Origin: an uncultured Bryobacterales bacterium
GTDB taxonomy: Bacteria; Acidobacteriota; Terriglobia; Bryobacterales; UBA6623
DNA length: 64,000 bases
Direction: 5' to 3'
Assembly: GCA_951813605.1 (NCBI GenBank)
Contig: OX638379.1
Coordinates: forward strand, 1,064,471 to 1,128,470
Positions 1 through 9,645 of the stretch are shown one piece after another. Each line of letters starts with the position of its first letter. Position 1 is the stretch's first letter. A model generated the notes under the pieces. The model worked only from the letters and a program-made list of their open reading frames with translations, searched no databases and had not been told where the DNA came from. Both the position numbers and the translations under genes were made by a program.

Positions 1-125
1 AATAGCAACAGGTCGACCATAGTGTAAGCCGATTCCATCAAGCAGCCTAAGTGTGGGGCAGCTTGGCGCCTATTCGTGCCCGCGAGGCGCCTATTCGCAG
101 GCTCCCAAGTAGATGGATCAACTCG

Positions 126-154
126 TTGACCGATGACCACTCGGGTGTTAGTAT
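126..154 (+). promoter_or_regulatory. sigma70-type promoter of the AceE-like gene
   Basis: TTGACC (126-131), a 17-bp spacer and TAGTAT (149-154) give a good housekeeping promoter. Transcription would start near 161, leaving a leader of about 55 nt before the ATG at 218. The rest of 1-217 holds nothing recognisable. Confidence 0.5.
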
Positions 155-217
155 GATCTGGGTTCTTGAGGTGGTGTGATCGGACTTCCAGCGTTTTCTT
201 GAACATCTGAGCGCGAA

Positions 218-2638
218 ATGGTGAGCCGTATGGCAGGTCATCCGCAAGCACAATTCCACGTCGAGCCGCGCTCCGGTCGGAGCGAGCTGGGGGTACTCGA
301 ATCCATTCAGAATCGCGTGCTTTGGCTTAGCACGCAAATCGTTCACTACGCCAACAACAGTCGCGAAAACCCGGACGGCGTCAAGGTCGGCGGTCATCAA
401 GCCAGTTCGGCCTCAGTTGTCAGCTTAATGACGGCGCTCTATTTCCACCAGCTTCGTCACGGCGATTTCGTTTCCGTCAAGCCTCACGCGTCGCCGGTAT
501 TCCATGCAATCCAGTACCTTCTAGGGAATCTGCCCGCCGAAAAACTCACGGAACTACGGGCATACAAGGGGCTTCAGGCCTATCCAAGCCGCACGAAGGA
601 CGTTGATCCTGTCGACTTCTCGACCGGGTCGGTCGGGCTGGGAGCGGTGGTGCCGAATTTCGCTGCCTTGACTGCTCGCTATGTCGAAGACCACTTTGGC
701 AGCGTCGGCTCGCATCGCTTCTTCGCGCTAATCGGCGATGCAGAACTCGACGAGGGCAGCGTTTGGGAAGCCCTGAGCGACGAGAACCTGCGCGCTCTCG
801 ATCAAATCGTCTGGATTGTCGACCTGAACCGCCAGAGTCTTGACCGAGTAGTGCCCAGCGGGCAAGCCCAGAAGGTCGAGGAACTGTTTCGAGTCCACGA
901 TTGGGATGTCATCGAAGTCAAGTACGGTCGCAAGCTGCAGGCTTTCTTCGAGCGACCGAACGGAGCGCTTCTGCGGGAGCGCATCGACATGATGACCAAC
1001 GACGAGTACCAGAGCCTGCTTCGCCTTTCGGACGGAGAAACGATCAGGGCACGGCTGGCCCAACGGAACGGGATTGCCGACGGCAAGTTGATGCGATTGC
1101 TCGAAGATTACCCTACTAAGGAAGTTCGCGGGCTACTCGCCGATCTTGGCGGTCACGATCTCGCGATGATCTTGGACGCCTACGAGCGGGCGGACCGCGT
1201 AATCGGAAAGCCCGTCGTTATCATTGCCTACACGATCAAGGGCTGGGGGCTGCCTATCGCAGGCGATCCGTTGAACCACTCCATGCTCCTGACGAACCGG
1301 CAGATGCAGGAACTGCAGTCGCAACTTGGCGTGCCGGAAGGGAAGCCGTTTGACGGGTTCGAGCCGGATAGCGAAGAGGCCGCCTATATCGACGGTTGCC
1401 GGGAGAAGCTTTCCGACCCCGGCGATCGTGTGTCGGCCCCTGGTCTGGGCCCGGATGCGATCCCCGAATCGCTCGATTCGAGCTACAAGGGCACGCGCTC
1501 CACTCAGCAGGTGCTGGGATCAACGCTCACTGCGCTTGCACGGCGTCCGGAAATCGCGAGCCGGATTGTCACCACGTCGCCCGATGTGGCCAGCTCAACC
1601 AACCTTGGCGGATGGATCAACAAGAACGGAGTATACAGCTCGCAAGTCCGCACCAACTACTTCAAAGAGGCCGATATACCGCAGCTGCTGGACTGGGAGC
1701 AGTCGCCGCGAGGCCAGCACATCGAATTGGGCATTTCCGAGAACGACTTTTTTCTTTTGTTGACTGCGCTAGGCTTGTCGAACGAATTCCTAGGTGAGTG
1801 CTTGCTGCCGATCGGAACGATCTACGACACGTTCATTTCTCGCGGCTTGGATGCATTGAAGTACGGGCTTTATAGCAAATCGAAGTTCGTATTTGTGGGC
1901 TCCCCGTCCGGTATCAGCCTTAGTCGAGAAGGCGGGGCGCATCAATCCTTGATCACGCCTTCGATCGGAGCCGAGCTTCCCAATCTGGTGTACTACGAGC
2001 CCTGCTTCGGGCAGGAGCTGGAGTGGATCCTGCTCGCGGGTTTGCGCAACCTGCTGGATCGGGAGCACGGGAATTCGGTCTATCTGCGCCTTTCGACGGT
2101 ACCGATCAATCAGGCGCTGTTTCCGTCACGAAAGCGTCCAGCGCAACTCGCCACGCTTCGACGGAGCGTGCTGCGCGGAGGGTACCGACTTGTCGATCAC
2201 TCTCGCAGTTCCGCTTACGAACCCGAAGAGAACGTCACGACCATTTTCGCCTGCGGAGTGATGGTGCCTGTTGCGATGGAGGCTAGCAGTGAGCTGGAAC
2301 AGCGTGGGCTCCTCGCTAACGTTGTCAACGTGACTAGCCCCGGCCTTCTCTACCGCGGCTGGAGACAGGCTGTTCGGCTGCGGACGAAGAATCCTTGGAT
2401 CCAGGCGAGATCCGCTCTTGAGCAGCTCATTCCGGAGCGGGAACGTGATTGCCCCATCGTTTCCGTCATCGACGGCCATTCTCACACCCTGGGCTTTCTC
2501 GGGGCAGCGTTCGGCACTAGGACTATTTGCCTAGGAGTAGACGAATTTGGCCAGACTGGCAGCCGCGAGGAACTCTACGAGCATTACGGAATTTCCAAGG
2601 GCTCGATCGTCGAGGCTGTCGAGTATGCACTGACCTGA
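218..2638 (+). CDS. Homodimeric pyruvate dehydrogenase E1-like (AceE/transketolase family) protein
   Basis: An 806-residue thiamine-diphosphate enzyme. GDAELDEGSVWEAL near residue 173, followed about 30 residues later by DLNRQSLD, matches the ThDP/Mg binding loop of AceE-type E1 (GDGEMDE...NCNLQRLD). The C-terminus VDEFGQTGSREEL resembles the AceE tail that ends the transketolase C-domain. The family decarboxylates pyruvate or a related 2-oxoacid and passes the acyl group to an E2 lipoyl protein. E. coli AceE is 887 residues, so this is a shorter member. No E2 or E3 gene lies nearby, so the partner and exact substrate are unknown; a branched oxoacid or transketolase-like role is possible. The ATG at 218 fits the promoter at 126-154; a second in-frame ATG lies at 230. 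The ribosome site is weak. Confidence 0.75.
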   Translation: MVSRMAGHPQAQFHVEPRSGRSELGVLESIQNRVLWLSTQIVHYANNSRENPDGVKVGGHQASSASVVSLMTALYFHQLRHGDFVSVKPHASPVFHAIQYLLGNLPAEKLTELRAYKGLQAYPSRTKDVDPVDFSTGSVGLGAVVPNFAALTARYVEDHFGSVGSHRFFALIGDAELDEGSVWEALSDENLRALDQIVWIVDLNRQSLDRVVPSGQAQKVEELFRVHDWDVIEVKYGRKLQAFFERPNGALLRERIDMMTNDEYQSLLRLSDGETIRARLAQRNGIADGKLMRLLEDYPTKEVRGLLADLGGHDLAMILDAYERADRVIGKPVVIIAYTIKGWGLPIAGDPLNHSMLLTNRQMQELQSQLGVPEGKPFDGFEPDSEEAAYIDGCREKLSDPGDRVSAPGLGPDAIPESLDSSYKGTRSTQQVLGSTLTALARRPEIASRIVTTSPDVASSTNLGGWINKNGVYSSQVRTNYFKEADIPQLLDWEQSPRGQHIELGISENDFFLLLTALGLSNEFLGECLLPIGTIYDTFISRGLDALKYGLYSKSKFVFVGSPSGISLSREGGAHQSLITPSIGAELPNLVYYEPCFGQELEWILLAGLRNLLDREHGNSVYLRLSTVPINQALFPSRKRPAQLATLRRSVLRGGYRLVDHSRSSAYEPEENVTTIFACGVMVPVAMEASSELEQRGLLANVVNVTSPGLLYRGWRQAVRLRTKNPWIQARSALEQLIPERERDCPIVSVIDGHSHTLGFLGAAFGTRTICLGVDEFGQTGSREELYEHYGISKGSIVEAVEYALT

Positions 2639-2917
2639 ACACCTGGGCTCGCGATCCGAATGCTACCGACCCAATTGCGAGACTGATTTGGAGGAGCCCT
2701 TAGCGTTAGCCTCGATAAACAAGTCCGGGATGAAGCTGGCTCTCGCATTCGGATCCTTTCGGGACGTGTTTGGACCATAGATCAGAACGAGCGATCCGCT
2801 TGCAGCAAGCGTTAGGGAGAATTCGCCCGTTCCAGGCTCAGACGTCGCCACTGCGTGGAACAGTGATTAGATCCGCCCCGAAAATTCCAATATTACCTGC
2901 GATTCGCGTACTGGCTC

Positions 2918-2946
2918 TTGACACTGTGAAATCTCCAGATAAGAAT
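2918..2946 (+). promoter_or_regulatory. Candidate promoter in the 2639-3102 intergenic region
   Basis: A perfect TTGACA (2918-2923) is followed after 16-17 bp by TAAGAAT (2940-2946), an imperfect -10. It would give a leader of about 150 nt before the gene at 3103. The remainder of this 464-bp gap shows no convincing gene or terminator. Confidence 0.35.
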
Positions 2947-3102
2947 GAATGGTTGAAAGAAGCTGCTTTCAGGCGGTTGACTCTTCATCTGAGGAGCAAA
3001 TCATCGGTGCGACCGGTGTGCTGCTATTGCCGAGGTAAGAGTGCGCCCGATTTCGCTTTTCCTTGCGAATAGGCGAGCACCCGTCAGCCGTTCAAGACTC
3101 CG

Positions 3103-6100
3103 ATGCCCAACGTCACGTCCGCTCCAAATGGTTGGAATCTATTGAGAGCGCATGTTCTATTTTGGATTGCTTTCTCAGCGCCTTTTACGCTAGTTGCCCA
3201 GTCTCTTCCTTCTCAGAAGAGTCTAATCCTGCGCATAGGATCGATTCTCGAATCTAAATGCCAAGCTTGTCACAACGATGACACCAAGCTAGGGGATTTA
3301 GCTCTTGATTCGGACGCAGGACTTCGCCGAGGAGGGATCCACGGTCCTGTTGTGGTTCCAGGAGATCCGCAAGCTAGCCGCCTGTATCGGCGTGTCGCGC
3401 GGCTCGAAGAACCATTCATGCCGATGCAAGGTGCACCTCTGGAAGATGGCGAAGTCAGCGTCGTAAAGCAGTGGATTGAGGCGGGAGCCAACTGGCCGTC
3501 GGCGTCTGCCGATCCAGACCTCGACTCGAGCCCGACACTCTCCGGGTCTCCACCGCCGCAGTCGGGCGAGTCCTTTGAAGACCGATTCTTCAGGGATCGC
3601 ATCCATCCGATCCTGCGACGCTGCCAATCGTGTCACAATGACGCGCTCAAATACTACGGCCTGTCGCTGGAGACTCGAGAGAGCGTGCTCTACGGCGGTT
3701 TGGATGGGCCCGCGGTCGTCCCCGGTGAACCAGAGGCGAGCCGCTTGTATCGCAAAGCTGCTCGCTTGGAGCCTCACTTCATGCCAACCGGCCCTGTGAT
3801 GCTTACTAATCAGGAAATTGACGACATTTATTCGTGGATCAAGAGGGGAGCGACTTGGCCGGATCCGGCCGCAGATCGACGAGCTCGCGAAACGGAAGCT
3901 CGGATCGCGCAGCTGCAGCCATTTGAAAGCGGGGACTTGAGTAATGAAGACCGCGCATGGTGGGCGTTTCAGCCTCCCGTCCAGCCTGCGGTCCCTGTTC
4001 CGAAGAACCAATCCAGAGTGAGCAATGAGATTGATGCGTTCCTGCTGGCTGCTCAGGAAGCCGCGGGCGTCGAGGCCGCCCCCCTTGCGAGCCGTGAGAC
4101 TCTCCTGCGCCGAGTTTATTTCGACTTGATCGGCCTGCCACCTACGCCGGAGCAACGCGACCTCTACCTGAACGACTCAGATCCCGGCGCGTACGAGCGC
4201 TTGGTGAGAAGGCTCCTTGCGTCGCGTCATTACGGCGAACGGTGGGGTCGCTACTGGCTAGACGTCGCGCGTTATGCCGACAGCGACGGCTACGAGTACG
4301 ACAAGCTGCGCCCCAATTCTTGGCGCTATCGCGACTACGTGATCCGCGCATTCAACAACGACAAGCCCTTTGACCGGTTCATTCGCGAACAATTGGCCGG
4401 GGACGAGCTTGCTGGCCGCGACTACGATGCGATCACTGCCCTTGGATTTCTCCGCAACGGGCCGTTTATCGGCGACATGCTCTTCATGCAAAACGAAGAC
4501 ACCCGACAGGACGAGCTCGATGACATCGTCAGCACGACCGCCGCGGCAATGCTTGGATTAACGGTGGGCTGCGCCCGTTGCCACAATCACAAGTACGATC
4601 CGATCCCCCAAAGGGACTATTACCGGATGGTTGCGATCTTCGCACCAGCCGCTCGAAAGGATATTCCCCTAGCTTCTCCCGACAAGACCGACAGCTACTT
4701 TCGAGCGAATGGAGAGATCGACCGTCAGGTCGAAGACCTGAAGTATCGAAGGTACCAGCTGCAGGATCCGGCGCGCCAGGGTCTTTTGGAAGCAAAGTAT
4801 AAAGAGCTTCCTGGACCGCTCCAAGTTGCGGTCCGCACGCCTGCCGAAGAGCGTACGGAAGCCCAGGAAAGGCAAGCCAAGGAAGTGCTCGCGACGATAA
4901 CGGTCGGCGATGGAGAGATCCTCGAGGTCTTGAGCGACGCGGATCGAGGCCGGCTGGAGGAGCTAGAGACCGAGATTCAGCAACTGGAGGAATCTCGGCC
5001 TATCCTGCCATTGGCCCACGCTATATCGGAGAACGGGCCGGTGGCTCGTCCCACATTTTTTCTGCATCGTGGGAATGTCCAGAGCAAAGGATCGCCTGTC
5101 AAGCCGGGCACGCTATCAGCCATGCACCCGCCCGGCAAGGACATCGATTTTCCGGCACGCCAGGCCGGTGCAAAGACCACAGGCCGGCGCCTAGCTCTTG
5201 CCAATTGGATAGCTAGCCCCAAGAACCCGTTGGCCGCCCGGGTCATGGTGAACCGTATATGGCAGCATCATTTCGGCAGAGGCATCGTAGCGACACCGAA
5301 CAACTTCGGCAGGATGGGAGAGGCGCCTAGCCATCCCGCGCTTCTAGATTGGCTTGCCACAAAGTTCATTCGCAGCGGATGGAGCATGAAGGCCATCCAT
5401 CGGCTGATCCTGTTTTCGCAGGCCTATCGTCAGGCTTCCGTGTCGGATAGCAGTGCTAACCGGCAGCTTGATCCGGAGAACCGCCTCCTATGGAAAATGC
5501 CGGTTAGAAGGCTGGAAGGCGAGATCATTCGCGACGCGATCCTCGCCGTCAGCGGCGGCCTCAACCGCCAGTCCGGCGGACCACCGGTCTTTCCCGCAGT
5601 GGACAAGGGCATCATCGAAGGGTCACCGAAGGGAGAGACATACCAGCGATGGCCGGAGACCGAGGACGATCCAACAGTTTGGAAGCGTAGCGTTTACGTG
5701 GCGCAGATGCGAACAATCACCCCCCCTATCCTGGATCTGTTTGACCCGCCCGATAAGCTGGCGTCGTGTGCCCGGCGTGCCAGCACGACCGTGCCAACGC
5801 AGGCACTACAGCTCCTTAACAACAGCTTCGTAAATCGGCAAGCAGCCCTATTTGCGGACCGGGTGCTCAACGAAGCCGGGCCTGATGCTGAGGCTCAGGT
5901 CAAACGGGCATTCCTGCTGGCTTTCGCAAGGCTCCCTACAAAGACGGAGTTCGACAAGTCGATGGGCTTGCTGGAATCCCAGCGGGCTTACCACGTGCAA
6001 CACAACAAGGTGTTACGAGAGCAGTTCGTGGAGCCATCCGAGTTCCCATCGCCGGACGCGGGAGCCTTGATCGATCTGTGCCACGGGCTCTTCAACGTCA

Positions 6101-6123
6101 ACGAGTTCATCTACGTGAACTGA
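3103..6123 (+). CDS. PSCyt1/PSCyt2/PSD1 (DUF1549/DUF1553) multi-haem c-type cytochrome protein
   Basis: A 1006-residue exported protein with a hydrophobic segment at residues 17-33. Two consecutive PSCyt1-type haem domains follow, CQACH (53-57) and CQSCH (174-178), each with a GP(V/A)VVPG motif. Then come the DUF1549 domain (about 300-500) with its own CARCH at 490-494, a variable coiled-coil-like middle, and the DUF1553 domain (about 690-1000) ending in the usual FNVNEFIYV tail. The family was named from planctomycetes and is abundant in Acidobacteria; its role is unproven, probably periplasmic redox work on a polymer or small molecule. The DUF1501 gene starts 8 bp downstream, the standard partner, so the two are almost certainly one operon. 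This is the most haem-rich of the three homologues here. The start has no clear ribosome site. Confidence 0.85.
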   Translation: MPNVTSAPNGWNLLRAHVLFWIAFSAPFTLVAQSLPSQKSLILRIGSILESKCQACHNDDTKLGDLALDSDAGLRRGGIHGPVVVPGDPQASRLYRRVARLEEPFMPMQGAPLEDGEVSVVKQWIEAGANWPSASADPDLDSSPTLSGSPPPQSGESFEDRFFRDRIHPILRRCQSCHNDALKYYGLSLETRESVLYGGLDGPAVVPGEPEASRLYRKAARLEPHFMPTGPVMLTNQEIDDIYSWIKRGATWPDPAADRRARETEARIAQLQPFESGDLSNEDRAWWAFQPPVQPAVPVPKNQSRVSNEIDAFLLAAQEAAGVEAAPLASRETLLRRVYFDLIGLPPTPEQRDLYLNDSDPGAYERLVRRLLASRHYGERWGRYWLDVARYADSDGYEYDKLRPNSWRYRDYVIRAFNNDKPFDRFIREQLAGDELAGRDYDAITALGFLRNGPFIGDMLFMQNEDTRQDELDDIVSTTAAAMLGLTVGCARCHNHKYDPIPQRDYYRMVAIFAPAARKDIPLASPDKTDSYFRANGEIDRQVEDLKYRRYQLQDPARQGLLEAKYKELPGPLQVAVRTPAEERTEAQERQAKEVLATITVGDGEILEVLSDADRGRLEELETEIQQLEESRPILPLAHAISENGPVARPTFFLHRGNVQSKGSPVKPGTLSAMHPPGKDIDFPARQAGAKTTGRRLALANWIASPKNPLAARVMVNRIWQHHFGRGIVATPNNFGRMGEAPSHPALLDWLATKFIRSGWSMKAIHRLILFSQAYRQASVSDSSANRQLDPENRLLWKMPVRRLEGEIIRDAILAVSGGLNRQSGGPPVFPAVDKGIIEGSPKGETYQRWPETEDDPTVWKRSVYVAQMRTITPPILDLFDPPDKLASCARRASTTVPTQALQLLNNSFVNRQAALFADRVLNEAGPDAEAQVKRAFLLAFARLPTKTEFDKSMGLLESQRAYHVQHNKVLREQFVEPSEFPSPDAGALIDLCHGLFNVNEFIYVN

Positions 6124-6131
6124 GAAAGTCG

Positions 6132-7580
6132 ATGCAGGCAATGTTTTCTCCAACCAAACCAAGCGCACGCCGCCTCTTCTCGAGACGCGAGTGGCTCGCC
6201 CAATTCGGTGGAGGCATCGCGGGGCTGGCCTTCGTCGATATGCAATTTCAGGAGAAATTGCAGGCTGCCGAACAGTCCTCTTCGAATCCGCTGGCTCCGA
6301 AGTCGCCGCATTTCGAACCCAAAGCGAAGGCGGTGATATCGCTTTTCATGAGCGGTGGGTTGAGCCAAGTGGATAGCTTCGACCCTAAGCCGGAATTGAC
6401 GCGGAGACATCTCGAAGCGCCGCCAAGAAGTCTGAACATCGAGACGTTCTTTCCTAATCCCGGCACGCTCCTGAAGAGCCCTTTCACATTTCGGCGTTAC
6501 GGTCAAAGCGGGCTCGACATCTCAGAGCTGTTCCCGGAAACCGGCGCATGCGCTGACGATCTCGCAGTTATCCGGTCACTCCATACGGCGAGCAACAATC
6601 ACGCTCCTGCCACCCTTCAGATGATGACAGGGAACCTGCAGCCCGGTCGTCCGTGTCTAGGTAGCTGGAGCATCTACGGCTTGGGCACGGAAAACCAGAA
6701 CCTTCCTGCATTTGTCGTCCTGCTGGACAAGACCGGAGGCCCCATCGGCGGGCCGCAGAACTGGAGCGCCGGTTTCATTCCCGGTGTCTACCAAGGCACC
6801 CCGTTCAGCAATCAGGGGGATCCTCTCTTGGATCTGAGCTCGCCGGAGCTCGTCTCGAGCGAGCACCAGCGCAAACGCTTGGACTTCATTCAGTCACTAA
6901 ACGAGATCCATCTCGAGGTAAACCAGCGGGAATCGGAACTGGCGGCTCGTATGGCCTCTTACGAACTCGCGTTCCGCATGCAGGCTTCGGCACCTGAAGC
7001 CGTCGACCTGTCGAGCGAGAGCGTGGCCACTAAGAAGCTCTACGGCGTGGAAGATGAAGCCACAGAGCATTTCGGAAGGAACTGCCTGTTAGCTCGTCGC
7101 TTGGTCGAGCGAGGCGTGCGCTTCGTGCAGCTCTTCGGCGGTGCCAACGCGAACGATTCGTGGGATGCTCATAAGGAACTTGAAGACAACCATCGACGCC
7201 GTGCCGCGGCAGTTGACAAACCCATTCGAGGATTGCTCGAAGATCTGAAAGGGCGCGGCCTCTTGGACACGACCTTGGTTGTGTTACACACAGAGTTCGG
7301 TCGGCTACCAATATCTCAGTCTATCGATGGTCGCGATCACAGCCCGTACGGATTCTCATGCTGGATGGCCGGCGGCGGTGTGCGCGGTGGTCAAGTGATC
7401 GGCGTCACGGACGATTTCGGATACAAGCCCGTGGACGAGGCCTACTCGGTGCATGACTTCCATGCCACCATTCTTCACCTCTTGGGGCTGGATCATACTC
7501 GACTGACCTTCCTTCACAACGGAAGGGACTTCCGGCTGACGGACGTGGCTGGAGAGATAATCGAAAAGGCGATTGCCTGA
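6132..7580 (+). CDS. DUF1501 Tat-exported protein, partner of the PSD1 protein
   Basis: A 482-residue DUF1501 protein, a family related to the sulfatase/alkaline-phosphatase fold. The N-terminus carries a twin-arginine signal (SRREWLAQF followed by a Gly/Ala-rich hydrophobic stretch), so it is probably folded before Tat export. Family landmarks are FMSGGLSQVDSFDPK, SWDAHKELEDNH and HTEFGRLP, ending with a VHDFHATILHLLGLDH motif. The ATG at 6132 is chosen over upstream in-frame codons because GAGAAAG lies 5 bp before it and it follows the upstream stop (6121-6123) by 8 bp. Biochemical function is not established for the family. Confidence 0.85.
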   Translation: MQAMFSPTKPSARRLFSRREWLAQFGGGIAGLAFVDMQFQEKLQAAEQSSSNPLAPKSPHFEPKAKAVISLFMSGGLSQVDSFDPKPELTRRHLEAPPRSLNIETFFPNPGTLLKSPFTFRRYGQSGLDISELFPETGACADDLAVIRSLHTASNNHAPATLQMMTGNLQPGRPCLGSWSIYGLGTENQNLPAFVVLLDKTGGPIGGPQNWSAGFIPGVYQGTPFSNQGDPLLDLSSPELVSSEHQRKRLDFIQSLNEIHLEVNQRESELAARMASYELAFRMQASAPEAVDLSSESVATKKLYGVEDEATEHFGRNCLLARRLVERGVRFVQLFGGANANDSWDAHKELEDNHRRRAAAVDKPIRGLLEDLKGRGLLDTTLVVLHTEFGRLPISQSIDGRDHSPYGFSCWMAGGGVRGGQVIGVTDDFGYKPVDEAYSVHDFHATILHLLGLDHTRLTFLHNGRDFRLTDVAGEIIEKAIA

Positions 7581-8184
7581 ACACAGCCGCCGGGATGAGC
7601 TCTGGAATGGTTCTCCTGACGAAGAGTTGGCGGTAGCGGCCGGAAGAATGGATCGACTGGGGCACCTGCAGGAATGCCGGACCGGGAATCGGTGAATTCC
7701 CGTCCGGGGTGGAAGTCCGCGAGCTCCGCCATTCGAGCGGCGTGTGCATCTGCGACGGAGTTTGAACGGCCACTCGATCTGCTCACATGAGAGTATCCGT
7801 TTCTACGAGCGCTGGAGCCTTCCTTGGTCGGAAGTTATTCTCTACGGTTTGCAGTTGGTGAGTTGTTTCTCCCGCAGTGTTGCCCGTGCACAAAACTTAC
7901 GAGCCTAATTTGAGATAGCCTCGGGAATGCGGCAATCCGTTCTCATGAATCTGCTGAGGATTTCATTTGTCGAGTCTTGCATGGACCGTCTCCCGAAGCG
8001 GGTTTGGTTCCGCCCCCCCGAACACCTCGGCTTCCGGCGTGGATAGCCCATCGGCAGACGCGCCTGGCGAAGCTGATCGATTATCTCGACACTTTTTTTG
8101 ATCAAGCGTCGCAAGCGCTTTTCTATGAAACGACTTGCCGAAAGCCACAGCTAGATCAAATTTGAGTCGCACACCGACATGCAC
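7581..8184. other. Intergenic region up to the ISKra4 insertion
   Basis: No gene is supported in these 604 bp. An imperfect hairpin at about 7679-7706 (GGGAAT and ATTCCC arms around a 6-nt loop, plus outer pairs) lies about 100 bp after the DUF1501 stop and could aid termination, but no T-run follows. Before the insertion, this DNA ran directly into the TonB receptor promoter at 10047, so its right end is probably the displaced upstream control region of that gene. Confidence 0.5.
8176..8184. repeat. Target-site duplication, left copy
   Basis: GACATGCAC, identical to 10031-10039 on the far side of the ISKra4 element. Nine bp fits the range known for this family. Confidence 0.85.
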
Positions 8185-8196
8185 GGGTGCACGACG

Positions 8197-9645
8197 CTAT
8201 GTTTGGATTTCGGCTTGGACGCATGGGTTTTCGGCCCGTTCAGTCCAGAAGTCCTCGTAGTTGCCGCTGAGAACGCAGCTGCGCAGGGCGAGGATGGCGT
8301 TGGCACCGCTGACAGTCCAGTACATGCCCGAGCGCTTGAGGCGTCCGACCACCGTGCGGCAGCCGGACTCCACCACGCCGGAGCCCACGCACAGGCCCTG
8401 GGCGCGGTACTCCGGGTAGCGCATGCGGCGGCGGTTCTTCTCGATGTAGTTGGCGCACTTGCCGGCTTCCTCGCAGGTGCCGGCGTGGGCGCGCAAGGTG
8501 GCGAGCAGGTCGTCGCAGCGGGCGTCCGCCCAGGGCTCGAACAGCGCCTTGTCGTGGGCGAAGAGCGCCTTAGCAACCTCCCACAGCTTCTCCTTCGCGT
8601 GCCAGAGATCGACAATCTGGATCGCGCCGGGGTAGTCCTCCGAGGCGACGCGCCAGATCCAGCTGGCTCCGTCCCCCAGGATGACACGACGGCGGGCGAG
8701 CGGGAAGCCCCGTCGCTCGGCCTCGCGACGCATGCGGCGGGCGAATTCGGACGGGCCCGGATCCGTGTCGCGGCTGGCGGCGCTTTCGATGGCGGCGGTG
8801 TAGCTGGCCGAGCCCGGGTCGCGCACGGGACGGTCCTCGTCGTCGCGCGACTCGGCCGTCCAGACGACCGCCAGCTTGACCTCGCGGGTGCGGGCGGAGC
8901 CGTCGGGCTGCTTGCCGGGGCGCCCGGCCGTCTCGCTGGCCCGGACCGGGACGCCGGTGCCGTCGACGCCGAGATACGCCGTCGGGGCGGGAGGCGGTGC
9001 TGGCGCGTCCGGAGCGTGCCGCTCGCGGGCGGCCATCTCGCGGCCCAGGGCCTCGGCAGTGCGCTGCACGTGCTTGGTGCCCACCCGCACGCCGGCGAGG
9101 TCAGCGAGCAGTCCGCTGGCCTGGGCGAAGCTGACCAGCGCGGCGGCTGCACCGGTCATGCGGGTCACGCCCGGTGACAGGTCAGTGCGGGCCATGCCCA
9201 AGGCCCGGTCGCGAGGGAAATAGCCGTGGTGGCAGTCCGGGCAGTGGTAGTAAGCCCGCTGCAGGGTCAGCGCACCCAGGACGGTTTCGAAGGTCTTGGC
9301 ACGGCGGCCGGCGGAGTGTGCGGTCTGCCCGCAGGGGCAGGGCTGGTGCGGGCCGGACTGATCGCTGAGGTCGTCGTTGAAGCGCCGTTCCAGCGCCCGT
9401 GCAGCCAGTTCCAGCGCCCGTTGGCGCAGACGGGTCTCGAGAGCCTCGAAATCGACGGAGTCGGCGGCCCCGGGAGCTACGAAGCGGGCGATCTCGGCTT
9501 CGATGGCGGGAACGAACTCCTGCGCGCAGGCTTTTTTCTTGACGGCCGCTGGGCGGAGGCCGGGCCGGCGCTTTGGAGCCGCGCATCGGAGAGTTGCTCG
9601 CTGACCTCGATCAGTTCGCCCGTCAGGCGGCGCAGGCGCTGGCAC
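8197..9645 (-). CDS. ISKra4-family transposase (orfB frame)
   Basis: The DDE-type transposase of the element. The open frame spans 482 codons, but its first 38 are out of the orfA frame and probably not translated on their own. After -1 slippage at 9531-9537, translation would enter at the Ala codon at 9531, giving an orfA-orfB product of about 573 residues. A zinc-ribbon-like CPCGQTAHS...CPDCHHGYFPRD precedes the catalytic region. YLGVDGTGVPV supplies the first Asp, VILGDGASW and IVDLWHAKEKLW lie in the second block, and GSGVVESGC with KRSGMYW is typical of the ISKra4 C-terminus. No internal stop or frameshift is visible. Confidence 0.85.
   Translation of the reverse strand: MPAPAPPDGRTDRGQRATLRCAAPKRRPGLRPAAVKKKACAQEFVPAIEAEIARFVAPGAADSVDFEALETRLRQRALELAARALERRFNDDLSDQSGPHQPCPCGQTAHSAGRRAKTFETVLGALTLQRAYYHCPDCHHGYFPRDRALGMARTDLSPGVTRMTGAAAALVSFAQASGLLADLAGVRVGTKHVQRTAEALGREMAARERHAPDAPAPPPAPTAYLGVDGTGVPVRASETAGRPGKQPDGSARTREVKLAVVWTAESRDDEDRPVRDPGSASYTAAIESAASRDTDPGPSEFARRMRREAERRGFPLARRRVILGDGASWIWRVASEDYPGAIQIVDLWHAKEKLWEVAKALFAHDKALFEPWADARCDDLLATLRAHAGTCEEAGKCANYIEKNRRRMRYPEYRAQGLCVGSGVVESGCRTVVGRLKRSGMYWTVSGANAILALRSCVLSGNYEDFWTERAENPCVQAEIQT

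Noticed and set aside
7679..7745. Possible tRNA after the first DUF1501 gene
   Set aside because: There is a hairpin, but no acceptor stem, no GGTTCGA-type T-loop and no anticodon arm.
8179..9177. A long plus-strand frame opposite the transposase
   Set aside because: It is an antisense shadow created by the high GC of the ISKra4 element; it shows no domain and the transposase frame explains the region.
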